Assembly: GCA_965364735.1 (NCBI GenBank)
Contig: CBDTYW010000077.1
Location: 1 to 14,179, forward strand
Reading direction: 5' to 3'
Length of the DNA stretch: 14,179 nucleotides
Source of the DNA: CBDTYW01 sp965364735
Lineage (GTDB): Bacteria; Actinomycetota; Nitriliruptoria; Nitriliruptorales; Nitriliruptoraceae
Below the pieces are notes generated by a model. The model did not search any database. It had not been told where the DNA came from and saw only the letters and a list, made by a program, of their open reading frames with translations. The number at the start of each line of letters is the position of its first letter. Position 1 is the stretch's first letter. Position numbers and translations under genes: made by a program. Below, in pieces: positions 5,566 to 12,416 of the stretch.

Positions 5566-6810
5566 TCAGAACGGCGGGAGCCCGTCGACGGGCACCAGCC
5601 GGTCGGACACGTGGTCGGGATCGGCGCGGTCCGCTGCTTCGACGTCCTCGCGACGCACGCCCAGCATGAACAGGATCGCATCGAGGTAGGGAACGTTCAC
5701 GGTCGTGTCGGCCTGCTGTCGGACCACCGGCTTGGCGTTGAACGCGACGCCGAGGCCGGCCGCCGCGAGCATGTCGAGGTCGTTGGCGCCGTCGCCGACC
5801 GCAACGGTCTGCTCGATCGGGATGCCCTCCAGCGCTGCCACCTCGCGCAGCAGGACCGCCTTGCGGGCGCGATCCACGATCGGGCCGGTCACGCGCCCGG
5901 TGAGCTTGCCGTCCTTGACCTCGAGCTCGTTCGCGAAGGCGTGGTCGAGCCCGAGCTCCTCGGCGAGCCAGTCCGTGAAGAACGTGAACCCGCCGCTGAC
6001 GACGGCAAGCTTGAAGCCCATCCGCTTGAGCGTCCTGGTGAGCAGGCGCGCTCCGGGAGTGAGCCGGACCCGCTCGCGGACCACGTCGAGCCGAGCAACG
6101 TCGAGGCCGGCCAGCAGGGCGACCCGCTCCTTGAGCGCCTCGCCGAAGTCGATCTCTCCGTTCATCGCGCGCTCGGTGATCTCCGCGACCTGCTCGCGCA
6201 CGCCGCACTCGTCGGCGATGAGCTCGATGACCTCGTCCTGGATGAGCGTGGAGTCCATGTCCAGCACGACGAGCCGCTTCGACCGGCGCTCGAGCGACTC
6301 CCGCTGGATCGCGATGTCGATGCCGATGGTGTGCGCCGCCTCGACGAGCCGCTCCCGCATCAGGTCGAGGTCGCCGTTGACGACGACGAACTCGTAGGAG
6401 ACGACCGGGTAGCGCGACAGCCGGACGATGCGGTCGATGTTGCCGCCACCGTCGGAGATCGCCTCGGCGACCCGGGCGAGCGCCGCGGGCGTGAGCGGGT
6501 TGGCGAGGACGGTCACCGCGAACCGCGGGAGCCCGCTGCGTGACGACGTGCTCTCCACGAACTCGAAGTCGATCGTGATGTCCGCCGTGAAGCCGTAGAA
6601 CAGGAGGTTCTTGACGACGTCCTCCCCGGCCGGGACCGAGATCAGGATCCCGAGGGTCAGCCGCTCGCGGACGACGACCTGCTCCATGTCGTAGATCTCG
6701 GCACCGTTGCGGGCGAGCACGCCGAGGAGCCCCGCCGTGATGCCCGGTCGGTCTCGACCGCTGACGCGCACGAGCAGCGTCGAGCGGTTCGTCGTGGTGT
6801 CGGTGCTCAC
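5566..6810 (-). CDS. serB: Phosphoserine phosphatase with two N-terminal ACT domains
   Basis: SerB removes phosphate from O-phospho-L-serine in the last step of serine synthesis (cytoplasm). The product is 414 residues, close to mycobacterial SerB2. Two ACT domains come first, about 11-80 (VSGRDRPGITAGLLGVLARNGAEI) and 97-170, the usual place for serine feedback. The HAD phosphatase follows from about 178: motif I DMDST with nucleophile Asp184 and general acid Asp186, motif II VSGGF with Ser272, Lys317 in RARKAVLL, and the metal motif GDGANDLDM (Asp340, Asp344). All catalytic residues are present. GTG at 6810 is the only start that keeps the first ACT domain; its Shine-Dalgarno is weak (AGGG well upstream). 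It is transcribed alone, divergent from the beta-propeller gene. No other serine genes are nearby. Confidence 0.95.
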   Translation of the reverse strand: MSTDTTTNRSTLLVRVSGRDRPGITAGLLGVLARNGAEIYDMEQVVVRERLTLGILISVPAGEDVVKNLLFYGFTADITIDFEFVESTSSRSGLPRFAVTVLANPLTPAALARVAEAISDGGGNIDRIVRLSRYPVVSYEFVVVNGDLDLMRERLVEAAHTIGIDIAIQRESLERRSKRLVVLDMDSTLIQDEVIELIADECGVREQVAEITERAMNGEIDFGEALKERVALLAGLDVARLDVVRERVRLTPGARLLTRTLKRMGFKLAVVSGGFTFFTDWLAEELGLDHAFANELEVKDGKLTGRVTGPIVDRARKAVLLREVAALEGIPIEQTVAVGDGANDLDMLAAAGLGVAFNAKPVVRQQADTTVNVPYLDAILFMLGVRREDVEAADRADPDHVSDRLVPVDGLPPF

Positions 6811-6841
6811 GGGGGAAGCCCTGTCGTCTGCTGAGGAGCGC

Positions 6842-6847
6842 AGCCTA
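6842..6847 (-). promoter_or_regulatory. serB -10 hexamer TAGGCT
   Basis: TAGGCT on the minus strand (6847-6842) lies 31 nt before the serB GTG, within the 119-bp gap 6811-6929. It faces an identical hexamer on the plus strand at 6892-6897. Confidence 0.45.
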
Positions 6848-6891
6848 GGCCGAGGCGTCCGTTCGTCCGATGCGCCGTCCCCAACCCCTTC

Positions 6892-6897
6892 TAGGCT
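6892..6897 (+). promoter_or_regulatory. -10 hexamer TAGGCT for the beta-propeller gene
   Basis: TAGGCT lies 32 nt before the GTG at 6930. Its position argues against the alternative in-frame ATG at 6870, which would be upstream of the transcription start. Confidence 0.45.
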
Positions 6898-6929
6898 CTC
6901 GGCTTCACGAAGCAGGATCTGGAGCAGGC

Positions 6930-8507
6930 GTGGCAGGCAGCGGGGGCATTGGCGGACGACGACTCGTCGCGGCAGGGCTTGGCATCGTGGCGGTCGGCAT
7001 CGTGGGCGCGGCGATCGTGTTCAGCGGCGACGACGGCTCCCCCGGCACCTCGCCGACCGCGAGCCCGTCGGCCTCCGACGTCGACGTCGAGGTGGTCGCA
7101 CCGGACGTCGACACCTCGCCCTCCGCGACTGCGGCGCCCGAACCCGAGCCCGAGCCCGAACCGACCAGCCGCGTCCGCTACGCCGACAACGGGCTCCTGC
7201 TCCCGGGCAGCCCGTGGGGCACGACCGTCGGCCTCCTGCAGTTCCGCGGCAACCCGCAGCACACCTACTACGGCGAGGGTCCGGTCCCGGAGAACCCCGA
7301 GATCGCCTGGCGCTACCCCGCTGACCAGCGCATGTGCGCGCAGTCCGACGGCAAGCAGTGGTGTGGCTCCGGCTGGACGGGCCAGCCCGCGATCTGGGAG
7401 CGCCCGGACGGGATCACCGAGCTCGTCGTCGGCACCTACGACCGACGGATCCACTTCGTCGACGTCGCGACCGGAGAGGCCACGCGCAAGCCCTTCCCCA
7501 CCGGCGACATCATCAAGGGCTCGGTCACGATCGACCCGGACGGCTTCCCGCTCGTCTACTCGGGTTCCCGCGACAACTTCTTCCGCATCATCGCCCTCGA
7601 CCAGGGTGACCCCGTGGAGCTGTGGAAGCTCGGCGCGAACCCGAAGGGCATCTGGAACAACGACTGGGACGGCAACGCCTCGATCGTCGGCGACCTGCTC
7701 TTCGAGGGCGGCGAGGACTCGTGGTTCTACATCCACAAGCTCAACCGTGGCTACGACGACGACGGCAACGTCACCGTCGACCCGGAGCTGCTCTTCTCGA
7801 TGCCCGGCTGGACGCAGGAGCTGATCAACAAGGTCGGCGACCGGACCATGTCGATCGAGAACTCCGTCGTGGTGACGTCCGACCGCGTCTACTTCGCCAA
7901 CGGTGGTGGACGCGTCGTCGGGCTCGACACCACGGACGTGGAGAACGGCGAGGCACCGATCGTCTTCGACTGGTGGGCGGGCGACGACATCGACGCATCC
8001 ATGGTCCTCGACGAGGAGGGGATGCTCTACGTCTCGGTCGAGCTCGAGCGCTTCAACTCCCGTTCGAAGGAGGTCGGGCAGCTCATCAAGCTCGATCCCT
8101 CCAAGCCCGATGACCCGTACGTCTGGGGCGTCCAGGTCCCCGGCCAGGGCGGCCCCGGTGGCCTCTGGTCGACGCCGGCGCTGCACGGTGAGCACCTGTA
8201 CGTCGCAACCCACGTCGGTGACCTGATCGTCGTCGATCGGCGCACCGGCGAGGTCGTGCACCGCGAGGACCTCGGGTTCCACGAGTGGTCGTCACCGTCG
8301 GTCGTCGACGACACGCTGATCGTGGGCCTGTGCGAGGCAGGCGGCCTGCGCGCCTACGACCTGTCCGCGAACCCGGCCGCGCCGCGCGAGATCTGGGAGG
8401 TCTCGATCCCGGCCGGCACCTGCGTGGAGTCCTCTCCCGCGGTGTGGAAGGGCGGCATCTACGTCGGCTCGCGGGACGGGCACATCTACGCGTTCAAGGA
8501 CTCCTGA
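6930..8507 (+). CDS. Membrane-anchored PQQ-type beta-propeller protein
   Basis: The product is 525 residues. A short basic N-terminus (GGRR) precedes a hydrophobic segment at about 12-32 that serves as a signal anchor or uncleaved signal. A Ser/Pro/Asp/Glu-rich spacer (33-80), ending in a Glu-Pro run at 71-78, lifts the rest off the membrane. From about 100 onward there are PQQ/WD-like beta blades: RGNPQHTYYGEG, LVVGTYDRRIHFVDVATGE, LVYSGSRDNFFRIIALD, RVYFANGGGRVVGLD, LYVATHVGDLIVVDRRTGE and a last blade GIYVGSRDGHIYAF. Cys136 and Cys145 could form a disulfide outside the cell. I see no cofactor-binding or catalytic residues typical of a quinoprotein dehydrogenase, so it is more likely a binding or scaffold protein at the cell surface. 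GTG 6930 follows GGAG by five bases. It converges on the crotonase gene with a 20-bp gap. Confidence 0.85.
   Translation: MAGSGGIGGRRLVAAGLGIVAVGIVGAAIVFSGDDGSPGTSPTASPSASDVDVEVVAPDVDTSPSATAAPEPEPEPEPTSRVRYADNGLLLPGSPWGTTVGLLQFRGNPQHTYYGEGPVPENPEIAWRYPADQRMCAQSDGKQWCGSGWTGQPAIWERPDGITELVVGTYDRRIHFVDVATGEATRKPFPTGDIIKGSVTIDPDGFPLVYSGSRDNFFRIIALDQGDPVELWKLGANPKGIWNNDWDGNASIVGDLLFEGGEDSWFYIHKLNRGYDDDGNVTVDPELLFSMPGWTQELINKVGDRTMSIENSVVVTSDRVYFANGGGRVVGLDTTDVENGEAPIVFDWWAGDDIDASMVLDEEGMLYVSVELERFNSRSKEVGQLIKLDPSKPDDPYVWGVQVPGQGGPGGLWSTPALHGEHLYVATHVGDLIVVDRRTGEVVHREDLGFHEWSSPSVVDDTLIVGLCEAGGLRAYDLSANPAAPREIWEVSIPAGTCVESSPAVWKGGIYVGSRDGHIYAFKDS
7138..7163 (+). repeat. Hexanucleotide repeat encoding a Glu-Pro run
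   Basis: A run of near-identical GAGCCC/GAACCC hexamers encodes four Glu-Pro pairs (residues 71-78) in the spacer of the beta-propeller protein. Changes in copy number would keep the frame and only alter spacer length. Confidence 0.6.
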
Positions 8508-8527
8508 AGGGGCCCAGCGACGCCTGG

Positions 8528-9205
8528 TCAGGCCAGCGGGTTGTCGTCGCGGAGGGTCGCGAGGGTGTCTCCGTGGAGGCGCTGCTTGATCGCCGCGACC
8601 GTGCCCCGGGTCTTGCCGACCAGCGGTGTCGCGATCTCGACGGCGCGGGCGACGACCTGCTCCTCGGAGGTCACCTCGTCGACGATCCCGTAGGCGAGGG
8701 CCTCCTCGGCGGCGAAGCGGTGGCCCCAGACCATCGCCTTGGTCGCCGCGCGCGGTCCGAGCTGGGTCTTGAGCAGCGCGTCCATGCCGGGCGTGAACGG
8801 GATGTTGATGTCGACCTCGGGAAGGCAGAAGAAGCCGCGGTCGTCACGCATGACCCGGAAGTCGTGGCACATGGCGAGCATCGCGCCGGCCGCGAAGGCG
8901 TGGCCGTTGATCGCGGCGACGGTCGGGATCGGCAGCTCGAGGACGCGGGCGAAGATCCGGCCCTGGACCCGTGAGACGTACGCGGCGAGGTTGGCCTGTC
9001 CCTCCGGGCTGCCGAGGTAGCCGAGGTCGAGCCCGTTGGAGAAGAACTTGCCCGTGCCGGTGGTGACGAGCGCCGCCGCGCCCTCGCTGCGCTCGACCTC
9101 GTCGAACGCGGCGTCGAGCGCGTCGAGCATCGCGATCGAGAACTGGTTGTCGTCGTGCTGCATCTTCAGGACGAAGACGTCGCCGGTCCGGGTCAGGTCG
9201 AGCAT
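8528..9205 (-). CDS. Crotonase-family protein, probably delta3,delta2-enoyl-CoA isomerase-like
   Basis: The product is 225 residues with a single crotonase domain. The oxyanion-hole segments are visible: GKFFSNGLDLGYL (52-64) and NGHAFAAGAMLAMCHDFRVM (100-119, Gly107). Glu130 in LPEVDI is at the place of the catalytic acid/base. The pattern FFSNG.DL, GHA.AAG..LAM.HD...MR.DRGF and .E.DI. matches the short peroxisomal-type enoyl-CoA isomerases known from plants better than typical enoyl-CoA hydratases (family resemblance from memory). That enzyme moves double bonds so that unsaturated fatty acids can enter beta-oxidation. ATG at 9205 follows GAGG closely; a longer upstream frame has no family resemblance and would cross the promoter. 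No other beta-oxidation gene is adjacent. The exact reaction is uncertain. Confidence 0.88.
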   Translation of the reverse strand: MLDLTRTGDVFVLKMQHDDNQFSIAMLDALDAAFDEVERSEGAAALVTTGTGKFFSNGLDLGYLGSPEGQANLAAYVSRVQGRIFARVLELPIPTVAAINGHAFAAGAMLAMCHDFRVMRDDRGFFCLPEVDINIPFTPGMDALLKTQLGPRAATKAMVWGHRFAAEEALAYGIVDEVTSEEQVVARAVEIATPLVGKTRGTVAAIKQRLHGDTLATLRDDNPLA

Positions 9206-9252
9206 CGTTGCCTCGCGGGGTGCGTCGTGCGGAGAGGATCGTTCGTGGTCCG

Positions 9253-9258
9253 ACGATA
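9253..9258 (-). promoter_or_regulatory. Possible -10 (TATCGT) for the crotonase gene
   Basis: TATCGT on the minus strand lies 47 nt before the ATG at 9205, in the 140-bp divergent gap 9206-9345. No -35 is recognisable. The same hexamer is upstream of the genes at 3565-4347 and 10523-11455. Confidence 0.35.
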
Positions 9259-9314
9259 GGCGTCGGGATGAGCCGCCGACGCATCCGGCGCCGCGGCGGC
9301 GGGCGCCCGCCACG

Positions 9315-9320
9315 TAGGAT
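9315..9320 (+). promoter_or_regulatory. -10 hexamer TAGGAT for dapC
   Basis: TAGGAT lies 25 nt before the dapC ATG. AAGG at 9335-9338, seven bases from the ATG, could be the ribosome binding site. Confidence 0.4.
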
Positions 9321-9345
9321 CGCGCCCCGTCGTCCAAGGCTCGTC

Positions 9346-10518
9346 ATGGTCACCTCCAACCCCGCCCTCGACCAGCTCGGCGGCTACCCGCTGGCGCGCG
9401 TCCAGGACCTCGCGGTGGCGCTTCGCGCGGACGGCGGCGTCGTCCATGACTTCTCCATCGGCGACCCGGACGAGCCGACGCCCGAGTTCATCCGCGACGC
9501 GCTCATCGAGGCCGTCGGCCCGGTCAGCCGCTACCCCACCGCGGCGGGCCCCCGGGACGTCCGCGAGGCCGTGGCGGGCTGGATGCGTCGGCGCCACGGC
9601 GTCGACGTCGACCCGGAGCTCAACGTCCTGCCGTCCGCCGGCAGCAAGGAGGCGATCTTCCATCTGCCGCTCGCCGTCCTCGACGCGAACGGCCCGCGAC
9701 GGGGCGTGATCTGGGGCGACCCGGGCTACCCCGTCTACGGCCGCGGGGCCCTGTTCGCAGGCGGAGTCTCGGATCCGGTGACCATGACCGCCGACGGAGG
9801 TTGGCTGCTCGACCTTGCCGATCTCGACGCCGACCGGCTCGACCGCGCCTGCATCGTCTGGCAGAACTACCCCCACAACCCCACCGGCGCCATCGCCGAC
9901 CTCGATCACTTCCGTCGTCAGATCGCGATCGCGCGCGAGCACGATCTGCTGTTCTGCTCCGACGAGTGCTATCAGGAGATCTGGTTCGACGAGCCCGCCC
10001 CGCCCAGCGCGCTCGAGGCCTGTGACGGCGACTTCACCGGCGTCGTCGCGTTCGTGTCGCTCTCGAAGCGCTCCGGGATGACCGGCTACCGGGCCGGCGC
10101 CATCGTCGGCGACCCGGAGATCATCCGACGTCTGCGTCTGCTCCGGCCCAACGTCGGCACGGCGTCCCCTCCGTTCGTCACGGCTGCCGCCACAGCGGCG
10201 TGGGGCAACCAGGGCCACGTCGACGAACGTCGTGCGATCTTCGGGGACAAGCGCCGCGTCGTGCTGGACTTCATGGCCGAGCGCAACATCGAGGTCAGCG
10301 GCTCCGCCGCCACCTTCTACGTGTGGTTCCGCGTTCCCGGCGGCGACGACGCGGACTACGTCGAACGGTTGCTGGCCGAGCGCATCATCGCCTCACCGGG
10401 CAGCGCGTTCGGCCCCGGCGGCGCGGGCTGGGCGCGCCTCGCCCTGGTGCCGACCGTCGACGCCTGCCGAGACGCCGTCCGAGCGTGGAGCGACGCGATC
10501 GACGCCGGACGTCTCTGA
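9346..10518 (+). CDS. dapC: Succinyldiaminopimelate transaminase (class I/II aminotransferase)
   Basis: DapC converts N-succinyl-2-amino-6-ketopimelate to N-succinyl-LL-diaminopimelate using glutamate and PLP, in the cytoplasm. The product is 390 residues, a full fold-type I aminotransferase. Visible: FSIGDPDEPTPEFI (36-49), SRYPTAAG, PSAGSKEAIF (phosphate-side loop), NYPHNPTG with Asn178, SDECYQEIWFDE with Asp206 and Tyr209, and the PLP lysine Lys241 in SLSKRSGMTGYR. Near the end FYVWFRVPG and ASPGSAFGPGGAGWARLALVP carry the substrate-carboxylate Arg. The N-terminal block NPALDQLGGYPLARVQDL and SLSKRS resemble the proteobacterial DapC subgroup more than the actinobacterial one (from memory). 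The pathway call is supported by dapD and dapE 1.1 kb downstream. ATG 9346 fits the family start; the longer frame to 9208 crosses the promoter. Confidence 0.88.
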   Translation: MVTSNPALDQLGGYPLARVQDLAVALRADGGVVHDFSIGDPDEPTPEFIRDALIEAVGPVSRYPTAAGPRDVREAVAGWMRRRHGVDVDPELNVLPSAGSKEAIFHLPLAVLDANGPRRGVIWGDPGYPVYGRGALFAGGVSDPVTMTADGGWLLDLADLDADRLDRACIVWQNYPHNPTGAIADLDHFRRQIAIAREHDLLFCSDECYQEIWFDEPAPPSALEACDGDFTGVVAFVSLSKRSGMTGYRAGAIVGDPEIIRRLRLLRPNVGTASPPFVTAAATAAWGNQGHVDERRAIFGDKRRVVLDFMAERNIEVSGSAATFYVWFRVPGGDDADYVERLLAERIIASPGSAFGPGGAGWARLALVPTVDACRDAVRAWSDAIDAGRL

Positions 10519-10522
10519 CGGA

Positions 10523-11455
10523 TCAGCCCTCGCGTCGAGCCGCGAGCCGCGCCCCGAGGATCGTGACCGCAACACCGGCGAACGCGAGCCCGACCGCGAG
10601 CGCGATCTCGGAGCTCACGGGCGCCCCGAGCGCGACGTCGCCGACGCCGTCCTCACCGGCCGGCCACGGCCAGAGCACACGAAGCGAGCCGAGCATCAGC
10701 CCGGTGAGCGAGGCCATCACGACGTCGCGGTGGTGATCGAGCAGCCAGGTCAGCACGGTGGAGAACCCGCCGAGCCCGATGCCCGCGCCTGCGCCCACGA
10801 CGAGGATCGTCGCGATCTCGCGCTCGTCGACCGCGGCGATGACCGGCTCGTACATGCCGAGCATGAGCAGGATGAAGGAGCCGGAGATGCCCGGCAGGAT
10901 CATCGCGACGATCGCGAGCGCGCCAGCGATGAAGAAGATCGGCAGCGCAGGGTCGGTGATGCCGCCGCTGCGCAGGCCGAGCAGGAAGAACGCCGCGACC
11001 GCGGTGACCGCCCCGACACCGATGGTCATCGCGTCGCGTCGCTCAACGAGATCCGCGGCCACGACGATCGAGCCGACGACGAGCCCGAAGAACGCTGCCG
11101 ACATCGCGACCGGCTCGTCCTCGAGCAACGTGTGGAGGATCCCTGCCAGCGTGGCGATCGCGATCAGGATCCCACCGAGGAGCGGGACGAGGAACGCCCA
11201 CTCGACGCGCTTGAGCCCGTCGATCGCCCCGCTGACGTCACCGCGCAGGAGCGTCGCGAGCGCCCGAGCACCTTGGCGGATGGACGCGACGAGGCGCTCG
11301 TAGATGCCGAGCACGAGCGCGACCGTGCCGCCGGAGACGCCGGGGACGAGGTCAGCAGAGCCCATCACGAACCCGCTGACGATCGTCGCGGGCGCCTGCG
11401 ACCACGTGGCAGGGGTCAGCTCATGGGCGGATGGCGGGGCGGTGGAGATGTCCAT
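10523..11455 (-). CDS. popT: DUF368 polytopic membrane protein, PopT-type undecaprenyl-phosphate transporter
   Basis: DUF368 proteins were recently shown to flip undecaprenyl phosphate, the lipid carrier of wall synthesis, back across the membrane. This one is 310 residues with about eight or more hydrophobic segments. Two related motifs mark an internal duplication: GSADLVPGVSGGTVALVLG (32-50) and ILPGISGSFILLMLGMYEP (186-204), both with the P-G-[VI]-S-G core. The start is ATG 11455: a TATCGT hexamer ends exactly seven bases earlier, implying a leaderless message, and the N-terminus is then short and hydrophilic before the first helix. The open frame continues far upstream, but that part is antisense to dapD. 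It lies between dapC and dapD on the opposite strand, next to genes for diaminopimelate, which the same wall pathway uses. Its role is by family, not shown here. Confidence 0.88.
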   Translation of the reverse strand: MDISTAPPSAHELTPATWSQAPATIVSGFVMGSADLVPGVSGGTVALVLGIYERLVASIRQGARALATLLRGDVSGAIDGLKRVEWAFLVPLLGGILIAIATLAGILHTLLEDEPVAMSAAFFGLVVGSIVVAADLVERRDAMTIGVGAVTAVAAFFLLGLRSGGITDPALPIFFIAGALAIVAMILPGISGSFILLMLGMYEPVIAAVDEREIATILVVGAGAGIGLGGFSTVLTWLLDHHRDVVMASLTGLMLGSLRVLWPWPAGEDGVGDVALGAPVSSEIALAVGLAFAGVAVTILGARLAARREG

Positions 11456-11462
11456 GCCGCGA

Positions 11463-11468
11463 ACGATA
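11463..11468 (-). promoter_or_regulatory. -10 hexamer TATCGT for popT, likely leaderless start
   Basis: TATCGT at 11468-11463 is followed by seven bases and then the ATG at 11455, the same spacing as for cofC. There is no Shine-Dalgarno. The rest of the 136-bp divergent gap 11456-11591 shows no clear dapD promoter. Confidence 0.5.
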
Positions 11469-11591
11469 CCGACGCGGACGAGGACGATGGCTGCCCGACA
11501 CCCCTCCCTCGGACCGCGGCCATCGGGTGGCATCCTGACGCCGCACGCGACATGCTGCCCGCATCCCCGACGCTTCTCTGGAGCCCCTCCC

Positions 11592-12416
11592 GTGACCTCG
11601 CACGACGATCTCCGCGCCGCCATCGAGCGCGCCGCCGCCGACCCTGAGGGCTGGCGCACCGACGAGGCCCGTGAGGCGGTCCACGCCACCGTCGCCGCGC
11701 TCGACGACGGGTCCCTGCGCATCGCGGAGAAGCATGACGGCAGCTGGGTCGTCAACGCCTGGGCGAAGCAGGCCATCCTGCTGCGCTTCCGGCAGGCGAC
11801 CATGGAGACCATGGAGGTCGGCGCGTTCGAGTACCACGACAAGTGGCCGCTCAAGACCGGCTACGCCGCGCACGGCGTCCGCGTCGTCCCGCCCGCCACC
11901 GCCCGCTGGGGCGCACACCTCGAGTCCGGGGTCATCCTGATGCCGTCCTACGTGAACATCGGGGCGTACGTCGGTTCCGGGACGATGGTCGACACCTGGG
12001 CGACGGTCGGATCGTGTGCGCAGATCGGCCGCAACGTCCACCTCTCCGGCGGCGTCGGCATCGGCGGCGTGCTGGAGCCCGCTGGCGCGCGTCCCGTCAT
12101 CATCGAGGACGGCTGCTTCATCGGTTCACGGGCGGTCGTGGTCGAGGGCGCGTGGCTCGAGGAGGAGGTCGTCGTCGGCGCGAACACGGTCATCACGGCC
12201 TCCACCCCGATCATCGACGTCACCGGCGACGAGCCGGTCGAGTACCGCGGGCACGTGCCGGCACGGTCCGTGGTGATCCCGGGGACGCGCGAGAAGACGT
12301 TCCCGTCGGGCAGCTATCAGCTGCCGTGCGCGCTGATCATCGGCAAGCGCACCGCCTCGACCGACAACAAGACCTCGCTCACCGACGCCCTGCGCGAGTT
12401 CCAGGTCCAGGTGTGA
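11592..12416 (+). CDS. dapD: Tetrahydrodipicolinate N-succinyltransferase
   Basis: DapD transfers succinyl from succinyl-CoA to tetrahydrodipicolinate, opening the succinylase branch to diaminopimelate and lysine. The product is 274 residues, the same length as the E. coli enzyme. It has a helical N-terminal domain (AALDDGSLRIAEKHDGSWVV), then a left-handed beta-helix of hexapeptide repeats with the near-invariant block LMPSYVNIGAYVGSGTMVDT (116-135), WATVGSCAQIG, NVHLSGGVGIGGVLEP and IIEDGCFIGSR. This is the E. coli type rather than the longer actinobacterial type known from mycobacteria. GTG 11592 is chosen because GGAG (11580-11583) lies eight bases ahead and the family domain starts directly; the frame extends upstream through the popT promoter without resemblance. 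It overlaps dapE by four bases (GTGA), so the two are translationally coupled. Confidence 0.93.
   Translation: MTSHDDLRAAIERAAADPEGWRTDEAREAVHATVAALDDGSLRIAEKHDGSWVVNAWAKQAILLRFRQATMETMEVGAFEYHDKWPLKTGYAAHGVRVVPPATARWGAHLESGVILMPSYVNIGAYVGSGTMVDTWATVGSCAQIGRNVHLSGGVGIGGVLEPAGARPVIIEDGCFIGSRAVVVEGAWLEEEVVVGANTVITASTPIIDVTGDEPVEYRGHVPARSVVIPGTREKTFPSGSYQLPCALIIGKRTASTDNKTSLTDALREFQVQV

Noticed and set aside
4515..6543. Long frames opposite the GNAT gene (minus) and serB (plus)
   Set aside because: Both are mirror frames of genes with intact catalytic motifs and have biased, repeat-like composition.
6891..8282. A 463-residue minus-strand open frame opposite the beta-propeller gene
   Set aside because: Its translation is Val/Asp/Arg-rich without any family motif, while the plus strand has clear beta-propeller blades and a membrane anchor.
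10232..11647. A 471-residue plus-strand frame opposite popT
   Set aside because: Composition is dominated by Arg, Asp and Glu with no hydrophobic core; the opposite strand encodes a clear membrane protein.
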